Below are positions 24,046 to 32,760 of a DNA stretch of 32,810 nucleotides, piece by piece (within the stretch, counting starts at the first letter, position 1; every line of letters starts with the position of its first letter). The notes below the pieces were generated by a model, which was given only the letters and a program-made list of their open reading frames with translations, was not told the DNA's origin and did no database searches. Source of the DNA: Pseudomonadota bacterium (lineage in GTDB: Bacteria > Pseudomonadota > Gammaproteobacteria > Steroidobacterales > Steroidobacteraceae); contig JAFAGC010000124.1 in NCBI GenBank assembly GCA_023423065.1, forward strand, positions 1-32,810, given 5' to 3'. A program made the position numbers and the translations under genes.

Positions 24046-24885
24046 TCAGATCATTTCGAGCGAACGCTTCTTCTTCGGCGGCGGGAACGCGGTGTCCAGC
24101 TCGGCGAGATCGTCCTTCGTGAGCTCGATCGCGGCCGCCGCGGCGTTTTCGCGCACGTGTTCGGGCGACGCGGTGCGCGGGATCGCGATCACACCTTCCT
24201 GCCGGATGACCCATGCGAGCGCGATCTGCAGCGGGGTGGCGGCGTGCCGGGCGGCGACGCGTTCGAGCGCCGCGTTCTTCAGCGTGCGCGCCGGCTCGAT
24301 CGGCGTATAGGCCATCACGTTGATGCCACGACTGCGCGCCTGCGGCAGCAGGTCGAACTCGATCCCGCGGCGCGTGAGGTTGTACAGCACCTGGTTGCTC
24401 GCCACCGCGCCCGAGCCCGGTATCGCGGCCAGCTCGTCGAGATCGTCGACGTCGAAATTGCTGACGCCCCAATGCCGGATCCTTCCGGCGCGGGTCAGCT
24501 CGTCGAAGGTCTCGACCACGACCGGAAGATCCTCGCCCGAGCGCCAGTGCAGTAGATAGAGATCGATGTACTCGACGCCGAGACGGCGCAGGCTCGCTTC
24601 GCACGAAGCGACGATGCTCTTGCGATCGCGCGCATTGCCGGGCAGCACCTTGGTGACGAGGAAGACCTGGTCGCGGCGCCCGGCGATCGCCTCGCCGACC
24701 AGGCGCTCGGAGGCGCCGTCGCCGTACATCTCCGCGGTGTCGATCAGCGTCATCCCGAGATCGATACCGAACTGCAGGGTCGCGATTTCCTGCGCCCTCC
24801 TGCCTGGCCGGTCGCCGAGCTGCCAGGTGCCCTGTCCGAGCACCGGCACGGTCGTGCCCGAGATTTTCGTGGTGCGTATCTGCAC
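24046..24885 (-). CDS. Aldo/keto reductase, YeaE-like
   Basis: A 279-residue cytoplasmic NADPH-dependent oxidoreductase. The AKR tetrad is complete: D49 and Y54 in LIDTAEMYGDG, K79 in FLVTKVLPGNA and H113 in YLLHWR. The sequence follows E. coli YeaE (methylglyoxal reductase) from end to end: VLGQGTWQLGD, SLRRLGVEYIDLYLLHW, HWGVSNFDVDDLDEL, NQVLYNLTRRGIEFDLLP, and GVIAIPRTASPEHVREN. It may detoxify reactive aldehydes. The start is the GTG at 24885; there is no upstream ATG, and the frame further upstream only shadows the pectate lyase gene. No clear ribosome site precedes it. It follows the pectate lyase on the same strand with a gap of 101 bases. Confidence 0.92.
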   Translation of the reverse strand: MQIRTTKISGTTVPVLGQGTWQLGDRPGRRAQEIATLQFGIDLGMTLIDTAEMYGDGASERLVGEAIAGRRDQVFLVTKVLPGNARDRKSIVASCEASLRRLGVEYIDLYLLHWRSGEDLPVVVETFDELTRAGRIRHWGVSNFDVDDLDELAAIPGSGAVASNQVLYNLTRRGIEFDLLPQARSRGINVMAYTPIEPARTLKNAALERVAARHAATPLQIALAWVIRQEGVIAIPRTASPEHVRENAAAAAIELTKDDLAELDTAFPPPKKKRSLEMI

Positions 24886-24986
24886 GGTGCGGGGGATGGT
24901 ACCCGGCGCCGATCGGGCCGTGGACGCCACGCCGCCCCGCGCTTCGAGGGCGGGCGCCGCTCGCGCGGCGCCCTGTCCTCCTACCC

Positions 24987-26387
24987 TCAGAGATCCGGGC
25001 CGCTGAACAGCGGAACGTTGACCGGGACGGACTTCGCCCGATCGGCCGCGCCCGCTTTGCCGTAGAGCGTTGGAGCCCACCCGGCATCCGGGATCAGGTC
25101 CGGATCGTTGGCCGCGTTCCACGCGCCGACGAAGTCGGCGAGCGCGCAACCGCCCCCGGTGACGACGCAGTTGCCGATGTCCGTGATGCGCGTGCCGTTG
25201 AAACGATCGATTACGTCGGCGAGCGAAATCGAGGCGTCGATTTCGAACGCGTTGTTTTCCGCGTAGATCTGCGACTCGATGCCCACGCCCCAGCTGTAGC
25301 CGTAGTTCGTTTCGGCGCCGATGCGGAACAGGTTGTTGTAGACGTGGACCTGGCCGAAGCGCACGCGCGGCACTCGCTGGCCGACGTTCTCGAACAGGTT
25401 GTGATGCAGCGTCACGCGCAGCTTGTTGCGGTCCGCGCTGGCGCCGTCGGAGCTGCCGATGAGCATCGTCTTGTCGTGATCGAGGAACTCGTTGAACGAG
25501 ATCGTCACGAGATCGGATTCGTTCGTCACGTCGAGATGGCCGTCGTGCACCTGGTAGACGCGGCCGAACAGCACCGGCAGCGTGTGATCCGCGGACGTCA
25601 CGTCCGCGAAACGGTTGTGGTCCACCCAGACGTGCGTCGCGTTGCGCACCGAGATCGAGTCGTACGCGGAGTTCCAGTTGCCCTGCGCGCCGTCGTTGGG
25701 CGCCCACACCGGGAAACAGTCCACGGTGTCTTCGAATGAAAGGTTGCGGATGATGACGTTCATCGGCTGGTTGCCCGACGTGGAGCTCGGGCGGATGTCG
25801 AACCATGCGCCGCGGATGGTCGGATTCGCGCCGATGCCGTAGAGGGTCGTGTTCGCCGGAATGCGGATTCGCACCCGCGCCGCCTGCGCGGCGGCGGACG
25901 CGGCGCGCGCCCGCTCGAGCGGCCCGCTCGGGTTCACGCGACCCCACGGACCCGCGGGATCGAATTGCGCGAGGAACGCCTCGAGCGAATACGTCACCGG
26001 CGTCTCGCCGGCCGGCGGCGACGGATCCGCGCGGTAGTAACTCTCGCAGGTCAGCGGATTGCCCTGGGCGTCGACGTTCGCGTCGATCGTACCCTTGACG
26101 TAGATGAGCTTCGGTGTCGAGCTCGGGAACGCGAGCGCGGCCACGAGCTCGTTGCGGTTCGTCACGAGGTAGACGTTTTCGGGTGCGGCAGCCGAGCCGC
26201 CGGTCGTGCCCTCGGGCAATGCGGTGGTGGGCGTCGATGCCCAGCCGTCGTTGGTTCCGATGATCTGCCGGCCCTTTGGAAAATGGACGAGCTGGGACAG
26301 CGAGAGTGGATCGCCACCCTCCGCCGCGGCCGGCAATACGAATACGGACAGCGCCCATGCGGCGCACAGCGTGTCGAAACGCGTCAT
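24987..26387 (-). CDS. Secreted pectate lyase, polysaccharide lyase family 1
   Basis: A 466-residue extracellular or periplasmic enzyme that cleaves polygalacturonate by beta-elimination. It has a signal peptide (about 1-22, SVFVLPAAAEGG) and a right-handed beta-helix. PL1 motifs: HVWVDHNRF (252-260), DGHLDVTNESDLVTISFNEFLDHDKTMLIG (282-311, with the calcium-binding Asp residues), and the catalytic arginine block R338-V-P-R-V-R343-F-G345 before QVHVYNNLF. The final part has a typical small loop with a Cys pair (NCVVTGGGC). AAGGGGGA lies five bases before the ATG at 26387. It is behind a lipoprotein gene on the same strand, across a 101-base gap with several small hairpins. Confidence 0.93.
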   Translation of the reverse strand: MTRFDTLCAAWALSVFVLPAAAEGGDPLSLSQLVHFPKGRQIIGTNDGWASTPTTALPEGTTGGSAAAPENVYLVTNRNELVAALAFPSSTPKLIYVKGTIDANVDAQGNPLTCESYYRADPSPPAGETPVTYSLEAFLAQFDPAGPWGRVNPSGPLERARAASAAAQAARVRIRIPANTTLYGIGANPTIRGAWFDIRPSSTSGNQPMNVIIRNLSFEDTVDCFPVWAPNDGAQGNWNSAYDSISVRNATHVWVDHNRFADVTSADHTLPVLFGRVYQVHDGHLDVTNESDLVTISFNEFLDHDKTMLIGSSDGASADRNKLRVTLHHNLFENVGQRVPRVRFGQVHVYNNLFRIGAETNYGYSWGVGIESQIYAENNAFEIDASISLADVIDRFNGTRITDIGNCVVTGGGCALADFVGAWNAANDPDLIPDAGWAPTLYGKAGAADRAKSVPVNVPLFSGPDL

Positions 26388-26488
26388 ACGAGTCCCCCTT
26401 GGTTTTTCTTGTCCGGCGCCCTGGATGACACCGGTGGACAGAATGCGACCGGCCGAACCTCCATGCAACAGGTTTTTTACACATGCGC
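26388..26488 (-). promoter_or_regulatory. Leader of the pectate lyase gene with small hairpins
   Basis: Read on the minus strand, AACCT/AGGTT with a 9-base loop (26470-26452 region) is followed by either CCGGT/ACCGG or a TGTCC...GGACA stem enclosing GGTG/CGCC. No T-run follows these stems, so a terminator for the upstream lipoprotein is not evident. No c-di-GMP or other known riboswitch core was found. Control function is unproven. Confidence 0.3.
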
Positions 26489-27271
26489 TCAGCGGGGGAT
26501 GTAATCGAGGCGCACGGCGCGGGACACGATGCCCGTCGCGGTGCCGCCGCCGAACGCCGGATCGACGCGTCCGCGCAGCTCGTGGCTCACGATCACGTCG
26601 ATCCCGCAGCGGGTCACGGGCCGCAGTGCGTTCGAGGTGGCCAGGTCCACGATGGGATCGATGCGCACGAACTCGCGGCCGTCGGCGTCCGGGTCGCCAC
26701 CCAACCTGCCGACCGAAACGCTCGGCGACCCGGAGGCAAACGTGCATTCGGCTTCGTATCCCAGTGCCACCTGGGCCGGCGCACCGGTCGGAGCCCAGGA
26801 GACCAGCACGGTTTCCCCGTCGGTCACCTGCTGGCGATCCGCGGGCGTCACGATGGTGAACGCGGGCGGCAGCATGACGCGCGAATCCGGCGCGGAACGC
26901 GCCTCGCGACGGTTGAGCTCCACCACGAAGTCGACGCCGGGCTGGTAGTCGAAGCGGGCGATGTAGTCGGGCGTGAACACCGAGTCGTTGTCCGCCATGC
27001 TGCGGCACACACCGTTGACGCAGGTGCGGAAGTAGTCGCCGCCATCGAGCCGGTACGAGACTCCGAGCGCGCGGCCATCGTTCACGTTCGCACGCACGAC
27101 CGCGGTTCGCAGATCGGTCGATTCGACCGTGAGGAACAGCGTCATCCGGCTCGTGGGCACCGGTCCGCCCTGGGGTCCGCTCGTGGAGCTGCTCTTCGGA
27201 CCGCCGCAACCCTGCAGCGCCGCGACCAGCGCGGCCAGCCACAACGCTTTTCGAATGCTTCCCGCCTGCAT
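26489..27271 (-). CDS. Lipoprotein of unknown function
   Basis: A 260-residue exported lipoprotein. The signal (residues 8-21) ends in AALQGC with lipidated C22, followed by a Ser/Gly/Pro linker (to about 40). The rest looks all-beta: a domain with VESTDLRTAVVRANVNDG, DGGDYFRTCVNGVCR (a close Cys pair), then an Ig-like stretch FTIVTPADRQQVTDGETVLVSWAPTG and a C-terminal domain with a further Cys pair (ECTF, TRCGIDVIV). I do not recognise the family. Four Cys outside the lipobox suggest periplasmic disulphides. AGGGGC lies 5 bases before the ATG. It lies upstream of the pectate lyase on the same strand and may be co-transcribed, perhaps as a surface or carbohydrate-binding partner. Confidence 0.75.
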   Translation of the reverse strand: MQAGSIRKALWLAALVAALQGCGGPKSSSTSGPQGGPVPTSRMTLFLTVESTDLRTAVVRANVNDGRALGVSYRLDGGDYFRTCVNGVCRSMADNDSVFTPDYIARFDYQPGVDFVVELNRREARSAPDSRVMLPPAFTIVTPADRQQVTDGETVLVSWAPTGAPAQVALGYEAECTFASGSPSVSVGRLGGDPDADGREFVRIDPIVDLATSNALRPVTRCGIDVIVSHELRGRVDPAFGGGTATGIVSRAVRLDYIPR

Positions 27272-27400
27272 GACACGCCCCTATCCACCGGATCTTCGCC
27301 GGTTGCCGCCGGCAAACTACTCCGGTAGTCAGGCAAGGCAATCCCGCCGGGGCGGGTAGCGGAAGCCGATACCCGGGGCGGCGGCACGCGCTACCGCGGG

Positions 27401-27967
27401 TCAGTGCCCTCCCTCGACGCGGATGCCGGCATCCGCCAGCGCGCCGGCCAGTGCGATCTCGATACGGGCCGCTTCGGCGCGCCGTATGTGCTGCAGGTGC
27501 AACGTCGGCCCGGTCAGCACTTCGATGCCGCGCTTGAGCACGCTGCCGGCGGCGCGGATGCCGCTCTTGTGCTGGTCGAAGCGCTGCGCGGGCGAATAGC
27601 GGCTCATGCCGACGTACAGGCCGTGATCGTTGCCGCGCCGGTCGGAGTAGTCGAGCAGGATGAGGTAGACGTTCGAGCGGCCGCTCCCGCCCGCGGTGAA
27701 GCGCGCGGCGACCTCGTACGCGATGGGCAGCCAGCTGATGTAACGCATCGGCAGCCAGTCGGGGATGGACGCGCCCGCGCGTTTCCACAAGAGCTCGAGG
27801 TCTGCCTCGATGTGCGCGGGATAGTGGCCGCGCATCCAGCGTTCGTGGATGCAGTGAGCGCCGGCGAGCCCATCGCCTTCGGCGAGCGAACGTGCGAACA
27901 ATCCGGCGAGCTCGCGATCCGGATGCGCGCGGAACGGTCTCTCAGCCGGCCGCGGCGATGTCGTCAC
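27401..27967 (-). CDS. GIY-YIG-like domain protein coupled to an envelope lipoprotein gene
   Basis: A 188-residue protein with no signal peptide. The N-terminal half (HERWMRGHYPAHIEADLELLW, PDWLPMRYISWLP) is of unknown type. Residues about 98-185 resemble a GIY-YIG nuclease: VYLILLDY (100-107), GLYVGMS (116-122), R129 and H133 in PAQRFDQHKSG, and a helix with E165 or E170 (RRAEAARIEIALAGAL). The order Y, YVG, R, H, E matches the family but the assignment is by eye. The GTG at 27967 overlaps the TGA of the transglycosylase-like gene by 3 bases (GTGA), so the two are translationally coupled. The downstream gap 27272-27400 holds only small inverted repeats (CCCGCC-GG-GGCGGG) and no gene. Confidence 0.6.
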   Translation of the reverse strand: MTTSPRPAERPFRAHPDRELAGLFARSLAEGDGLAGAHCIHERWMRGHYPAHIEADLELLWKRAGASIPDWLPMRYISWLPIAYEVAARFTAGGSGRSNVYLILLDYSDRRGNDHGLYVGMSRYSPAQRFDQHKSGIRAAGSVLKRGIEVLTGPTLHLQHIRRAEAARIEIALAGALADAGIRVEGGH

Positions 27968-29421
27968 GACGCCTCGTTCACCTCGAACAGGCTCACGATG
28001 CTCTGGTACTTCTCGATGTACCAGCGGTTCTCGTTGTTGTAGCGCGGGATCGATATGGGACGCGCCGAGTCGCCCTCCGCTTTCCAGACGCAGGGGCATC
28101 GCACCGACGTGGGGGCGAGATCGCCCTGCGGACGGCTCAGCTCGTCGAGACCGACATTCATGCGGGTCAGGACCCGGTAAAGCTTGGTGACGTTGCGCGG
28201 TCCGCCGTTGTACGCCGCGACCGGGAAGATGCCGAGCACGACCGGGTTGTCCTTGTACGCGTTGCGGATGTCAGCCCGCATCCCGGCGAGTTCCAGGTCG
28301 AGCAGGCAGATCGCCGCCTTCATGGCGTTCAGCAGGTTGGTCGCGCCGGTCTCGAATATCGGATCGAGCCTGGCGCCGGGGCAGCGCCTGACCACCAGCG
28401 AATACGTGCCGTTGCCGCGACGGTTCGTGAACTGCATCGGGCCCAGCGCCTTCGCGACCGACACGCTGTATCGATACGCCTCTTCGCGCTTGAGTCCGTA
28501 CTGGCTCAGCACCTCGTCGAACGCGAGCGTCTGCTTGTGCACGTAGTCGCGATCGTCGGTCTGCTCGATCACGGCCAGCGTGGTGATTACCTGCAGTGGG
28601 ATGATGTCCGCGAGCAGCTCGCCCGGATACGCCGTGCTCGGTACGCGCGCGAGGCGCAGCTCCTCGAGCGCCTGCGTGGCGGTCGCGACCAGGAATTCCC
28701 TGCCGCCGGTGACGAAGCCCTCGTCGAACGTGTCCTCGGTGAAGGGTAGATAGACGATCGGCTTCGCGGTCGCGACGACGGCATCCCACTTCCGGCGCTT
28801 CACGTAGTCGTTGTCGAACACCGGGAACTTGCGCCCATAGACTTTGAGGGGCTCTCCATCCCGGGAGAACGAGAACATCAGCCGCTCGGCGCCCGTGCCC
28901 TTGACGTGGCGCGCTTCGATATCCGGCGTGAGCAGCCGGAACGGCAGCGGCTTCCTGCCGGGTTTCCACCTCAGGGGCGGGCGCGGTAGTTCGATCCGGG
29001 CGATGGTCCAGTCCTGGCTGGCCTCGCTCCACAAGGCGAACGCGACCGGCCGTCCGCGCAACGCGCGGCGTTTACCCTTTCCGGTCAGTACGTATTCGAG
29101 ATCGACGTCGCGCAGCATCTCCTGCGCTTCGGTCACCAGGTCGTGGATGGTCTCGTGACGCGTGCGGATTCGGCCCTGGACCACGACCTCGGCGACGTCC
29201 TCTTCCGGTTGCTCGGACTCGGCGACCGCCAGTGGCACCTCGCCTTCTTCCTGCTTCGACTCTTCCTGCTGTTTGGGATCTTCCGCGGCGATCGTGGCCG
29301 CCGCTTCGCCCGACGCATCCGGCACCACGACCAGCGTCGGATCGGCCTCCTCGTCGGCGCCGCCCGTCGTCGCGCATCCGGTCAGCGAAAGCGCGGCGAG
29401 CAACAGCAAAATTCGTATCAC
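27964..29421 (-). CDS. Lipoprotein with lytic-transglycosylase-like domain
   Basis: A 485-residue envelope protein. The lipoprotein signal ends in LSLTGC (C16), followed by an acidic, Gln/Glu-rich linker (20-80). Residues about 85-260 are an unrecognised domain. Residues about 270-440 resemble a lysozyme-fold transglycosylase: E313/E314 stand 13-14 residues before GPMQF (327-331), which matches the Glu...G-L-M-Q layout with a two-residue shortening, and VAAYNGGPRNV (401-411) matches the AAYNAG motif. Activity is therefore likely but not certain. The start is GTG at 29421 with GGAGG four bases upstream. It shares a 94-bp divergent region with maeB and overlaps the downstream GIY-YIG-like gene. 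Confidence 0.75.
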   Translation of the reverse strand: MIRILLLLAALSLTGCATTGGADEEADPTLVVVPDASGEAAATIAAEDPKQQEESKQEEGEVPLAVAESEQPEEDVAEVVVQGRIRTRHETIHDLVTEAQEMLRDVDLEYVLTGKGKRRALRGRPVAFALWSEASQDWTIARIELPRPPLRWKPGRKPLPFRLLTPDIEARHVKGTGAERLMFSFSRDGEPLKVYGRKFPVFDNDYVKRRKWDAVVATAKPIVYLPFTEDTFDEGFVTGGREFLVATATQALEELRLARVPSTAYPGELLADIIPLQVITTLAVIEQTDDRDYVHKQTLAFDEVLSQYGLKREEAYRYSVSVAKALGPMQFTNRRGNGTYSLVVRRCPGARLDPIFETGATNLLNAMKAAICLLDLELAGMRADIRNAYKDNPVVLGIFPVAAYNGGPRNVTKLYRVLTRMNVGLDELSRPQGDLAPTSVRCPCVWKAEGDSARPISIPRYNNENRWYIEKYQSIVSLFEVNEAS

Positions 29422-29515
29422 TAATCCTCCGGATTCGGCGAGGCGCCATTCTAGAGGAATTCGCCCTCCGCTCCCTGTTCAGCCTCATCACCTTCGTGTT
29501 CAAATCGGCCCCGAA

Positions 29516-31831
29516 ATGGCTGACGAAACATTGCCCCCGGCCAATCGCCGGGAGAGTCTGCGCGACGAAGCTCTGGCCTACCACGAGCTTCCAACCCCCG
29601 GAAAACTCTCGGTCGTTCCGAGCAAGAAACTCACCAACCAGCGCGACCTGGCGCTCGCGTATTCGCCGGGCGTCGCGATCGCCTGCGAGGAAATCGCGGC
29701 CGACCCGCTCGCGGCGCAGCGTTACACCACGCGCGGCAATCTCATCGGCGTGATCACCAACGGCACGGCCGTGCTCGGTCTCGGCGCCATCGGCCCTCTC
29801 GCGGCGAAGCCCGTGATGGAAGGCAAGGCGGTGCTGTTCAAGAAGTTCGCCAACATCGACGTGTTCGACATCGAGATCGACGAACGCGACCCGGACAAGC
29901 TCGTCGAGATCGTGGCCGCGCTGGAGCCGACCTTCGGCGGCATCAATCTCGAGGACATCAAGGCGCCGGAGTGTTTCGAGATCGAGCGCAAGTTGCGCGC
30001 GCGCATGAAGATCCCGGTGTTCCACGACGATCAGCATGGCACCGCCATCATCGTCGCCGCCGCGACCATCAACGGCCTCATGGTGGTGGGCAAGAAACTG
30101 CGCGACGTGAAACTCGTCGTGAGCGGCGCGGGCGCCGCGGCGCTGGCCTGCGTGGACCTGCTGGTCGACCTCGGACTCCCGATCGAGAACATCTGGCTCG
30201 CGGATCTCGCGGGCGTGGTCTACCAGGGACGCACCGAGCTCATGGATCCGGACAAGGCGCGCTTCGCGCAGAAGACCGGACAACGCACGCTGGCCGAGGC
30301 CATCGTCGGCGCGGACATCTTCCTGGGGCTTTCGGCGGGTGGCGTCCTCAAGCCGGAGATGGTCAAGGCCATGGCCCCTCGCCCGCTGATCTTCGCGCTC
30401 GCGAATCCGACGCCCGAGATCCTGCCCGCCGAAGTGCGCGCGGTGCGCGACGACGCCGTCATGGCGACCGGTCGCAGCGATTTTCCGAACCAGGTGAACA
30501 ACGTCCTGTGTTTCCCGTTCATCTTCCGCGGCGCGCTCGACGCCGGCTCCACGAGCATCACGCGCGCGATGGAGATCGCCGCGGTGCGCGCGATCGCGGA
30601 GCTCGCGCGCATGGGTCACAGCGACGTGGTGGCGACCGCCTACGGCATCGCAGACCTCACGTTCGGGCCCGAGTACCTGATCCCGAAACCCTTCGATCCG
30701 CGGCTCATCGTGCACGTCGCGCCGGCGGTGGCGAAGGCCGCGATGGAATCCGGCGTGGCCACGCGGCCGATCGTCGATTTCGACGCCTACGTCCAGCAGC
30801 TGCAGCAGTTCGTGTACCAGTCGGGCACGATCATGAAGCCCGTGTACGCCTCGGCCCGGCGCGCCGAGCTCAAGCGCTCGCGCATCGTGTTCGCGGAAGG
30901 CGAGGACGAGCGCGTGCTACGCGCGGTGCAGATCATCGTCGAGGAGAAGATCGCGCATCCCATCCTCGTCGGACGCCCACGCGTGCTCGAAACGCGCATC
31001 AGGAAGTTCGGCGTGCGGCTGCGTCTCGGCGAGGACTGCACCGTCGTAAACCCGGAGCAGGACGAGCGCCATCGCGAATTCTGGATGGAATACCACCGGC
31101 TCATGAGCCGCCGCGGCGTGACCGCGCAGTACGCCAAGCTCGAAATGCGCCGGCGCACCACGCTCATCGCGGCGATGCTGCTCCGCAAGGGCCATGCGGA
31201 CGGCATGATCTGTGGAACCATCAGCACCGCGTCGCGGCACCTTCAGTACATCGACCGCGTGATCGGCAAGGCCGAAGGCGCCACGGTATACGCCGCGATG
31301 AACGCGCTGATCCTCACGAACCGGCAGGTGTTCATCGTCGACACGCACATCAATCTCGATCCGACGGCCGCGCAGCTCACCGAGATCACGCTGCGCGCCG
31401 CGCAGGTGGTCCGGCGATTCGGTCTCGAGCCCAAGATCGCGCTGCTCTCGCACTCGAACTTCGGCACGCACTCGGACGATTCCGCCGTGAAGATGCGCCA
31501 GACGCTCGCGCTGCTGCGCGAGCGGGATCCTTCGCTCGAAGTCGACGGCGAGATGCACGGCGACTGCGCGCTCGACGAAACCATCCGCAAGCAGATCCTG
31601 CCCGACAGCACCTTGAGCGGATCGGCGAACCTGCTCGTGATGCCGAGCCTCGACGCGGCGAACATCTGCTACAACCTGCTCAAGACCGCGGCCGGCAACA
31701 ACGTGGCCGTCGGCCCGATCCTGCTCGGCGCGGCGGCGCCGGTGCACATCCTCACGCCCTCCACCACCGTGCGTCGCATCGTCAACATGACGGCGCTCAC
31801 GGTCACGGAGGCGAATTCGGTGGAGCGCTGA
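29516..31831 (+). CDS. maeB: NADP-dependent malic enzyme with C-terminal phosphotransacetylase-like domain
   Basis: Converts malate to pyruvate and CO2 with NADP. The 771 residues match the MaeB layout (E. coli 759). The malic N-domain is at about 15-150 (YHELPTPGKLSVVPSK, LALAYSPGVA, TNGTAVLGLGAIGPLAAKPVMEGKAVLFKKFA), with metal-site VFHDDQHGTA at 168-177. The NADP-binding domain runs to about 410 (VVSGAGAAALAC). The phosphotransacetylase-like domain fills about 430-765 (RIVFAEGEDERVLRA, SANLLVMPSLDAANICYNLLK); in MaeB it has no PTA activity and instead serves regulation, for instance by acetyl-CoA. The ATG at 29516 has no good ribosome site. An open frame upstream to 29162 only shadows the divergent gene. 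Confidence 0.96.
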   Translation: MADETLPPANRRESLRDEALAYHELPTPGKLSVVPSKKLTNQRDLALAYSPGVAIACEEIAADPLAAQRYTTRGNLIGVITNGTAVLGLGAIGPLAAKPVMEGKAVLFKKFANIDVFDIEIDERDPDKLVEIVAALEPTFGGINLEDIKAPECFEIERKLRARMKIPVFHDDQHGTAIIVAAATINGLMVVGKKLRDVKLVVSGAGAAALACVDLLVDLGLPIENIWLADLAGVVYQGRTELMDPDKARFAQKTGQRTLAEAIVGADIFLGLSAGGVLKPEMVKAMAPRPLIFALANPTPEILPAEVRAVRDDAVMATGRSDFPNQVNNVLCFPFIFRGALDAGSTSITRAMEIAAVRAIAELARMGHSDVVATAYGIADLTFGPEYLIPKPFDPRLIVHVAPAVAKAAMESGVATRPIVDFDAYVQQLQQFVYQSGTIMKPVYASARRAELKRSRIVFAEGEDERVLRAVQIIVEEKIAHPILVGRPRVLETRIRKFGVRLRLGEDCTVVNPEQDERHREFWMEYHRLMSRRGVTAQYAKLEMRRRTTLIAAMLLRKGHADGMICGTISTASRHLQYIDRVIGKAEGATVYAAMNALILTNRQVFIVDTHINLDPTAAQLTEITLRAAQVVRRFGLEPKIALLSHSNFGTHSDDSAVKMRQTLALLRERDPSLEVDGEMHGDCALDETIRKQILPDSTLSGSANLLVMPSLDAANICYNLLKTAAGNNVAVGPILLGAAAPVHILTPSTTVRRIVNMTALTVTEANSVER

Positions 31832-31860
31832 GGCGCGACACCGGCCGCCCGCCGCGGACG

Positions 31861-32631
31861 TTACTCCGCGGTGAATCCCTTGCCGGTCGCGGCCCAGTAA
31901 ATGCCACCGTAGATGTGGTGCATGAAATTCTGGTCGCTGAAGGTCGCCGGCAGATGCCCGAGCGCCGTGTAGAACGCGCGGCCGCCGTCGTATTCCTGGA
32001 ACCACGCGACCGGGTGGAACTTGCCCATGCCCTTGCCTTCCTTCGGGCCCCACTTCGCGTACGGCGCGTAGGTCTTCTCGTCGACGGAGAGTAGATAGCT
32101 CAGCTTGTCCGACCGGGAGGCGTCGAACTCGTACCACTCCTCGGTGAACAGGAAGCGCTTCGCGAAGCGATCCATGCCCGGGAAGTTCGGGTTCTCCACC
32201 TGGATCGTCGCGGTCTGAACCGCGGGATGGATGTGGAACATGCGTCCCACCATCTTCGTGTACCACGGCCAGTCGTATTCGGTGTCCGACGCGCTGTGTA
32301 TGCCGACGAATCCGCCGCCCGCCTTGATGTAGCGCTCGAACGCCGCCTGCTGCTGGTCGTTCAGCACGTCGCCGGTGGTGCACAGGAAGATCACGGCCTT
32401 GTACTTGGCGAGCTCCCTGTCGTTGAACACGCGATTCGCGTCATCGGTCCAGAACACCTTGAAGTCGTGCAACTCGCCGAGCGCACGGATCGCGGGCACC
32501 CCCGCCAGGATCGACTCGTGATGCCATCCGGCCGTCTTCGAGAAAAGCAGCACGCTGAATTGTTCCGCGCGCGCGGTACTCGCGGCGAGAGTGGCGGCCA
32601 GGGCGAGCAGGAGTAGTTTGAAGCGGTTCAT
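31861..32631 (-). CDS. Exported ThuA-like (trehalose utilisation family) protein
   Basis: A 256-residue exported protein with a signal peptide (1-22, ending STARAEQ). The ThuA domain fills the rest: VLLFSKTAGWHHESI, DDANRVFNDRELAKYKAVIFL, then the flavodoxin-like core YIKAGGGFVGIHSASDTEYDWPWY, and the C-terminal PVAWFQEYDGGRAFYTALGH. The fold is a class-I glutamine-amidotransferase-like sandwich without its catalytic Cys. ThuA-type proteins are linked to 3-keto-sugar metabolism together with DUF1080 proteins; a double-DUF1080 protein lies 22 kb away here. GGAG lies 5 bases before the ATG at 32631; an upstream frame to 32766 covers non-coding sequence. It faces maeB tail-to-tail over 29 bases. 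Confidence 0.93.
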   Translation of the reverse strand: MNRFKLLLLALAATLAASTARAEQFSVLLFSKTAGWHHESILAGVPAIRALGELHDFKVFWTDDANRVFNDRELAKYKAVIFLCTTGDVLNDQQQAAFERYIKAGGGFVGIHSASDTEYDWPWYTKMVGRMFHIHPAVQTATIQVENPNFPGMDRFAKRFLFTEEWYEFDASRSDKLSYLLSVDEKTYAPYAKWGPKEGKGMGKFHPVAWFQEYDGGRAFYTALGHLPATFSDQNFMHHIYGGIYWAATGKGFTAE

Positions 32632-32733
32632 CGTGTCTCCGTCGTGTGAGTCTCCACGGCCGCACCGCGGCCGCGACTCAGCGGAGTATACGCGCGCGGC
32701 GGCCCGATCTGGCCACCAATGCAGCCTGCGAAC

Positions 32734-32760
32734 ACCTGGCGAATACCTGGCGAATACCTG
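32734..32760. repeat. Short tandem repeat, 11-bp unit
   Basis: ACCTGGCGAAT is present twice in tandem (32734-32744, 32745-32755), followed by a partial third copy, with a degenerate CCTGCGAACA copy just before. It lies about 100 bases upstream of the ThuA-like gene. The rest of 32632-32810 shows no gene. Confidence 0.8.

Noticed and set aside
24886..26484. Upstream extension of the aldo/keto reductase frame
   Set aside because: It reads through the pectate lyase gene in another frame; the reductase homology starts at the GTG at 24885.
26388..26488. Possible c-di-GMP riboswitch before the pectate lyase
   Set aside because: The conserved core elements of that class (the GCAAA...CCUCCGGC-like block and receptor loop) are not present.
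29072..30715. 547-residue minus-strand frame opposite maeB
   Set aside because: It lies fully antisense to conserved malic enzyme motifs and crosses the shared promoter region.
32734..32760. Possible CRISPR-like or iteron array
   Set aside because: There are only two and a half copies of an 11-bp unit without spacers, and no cas or replication genes are nearby.
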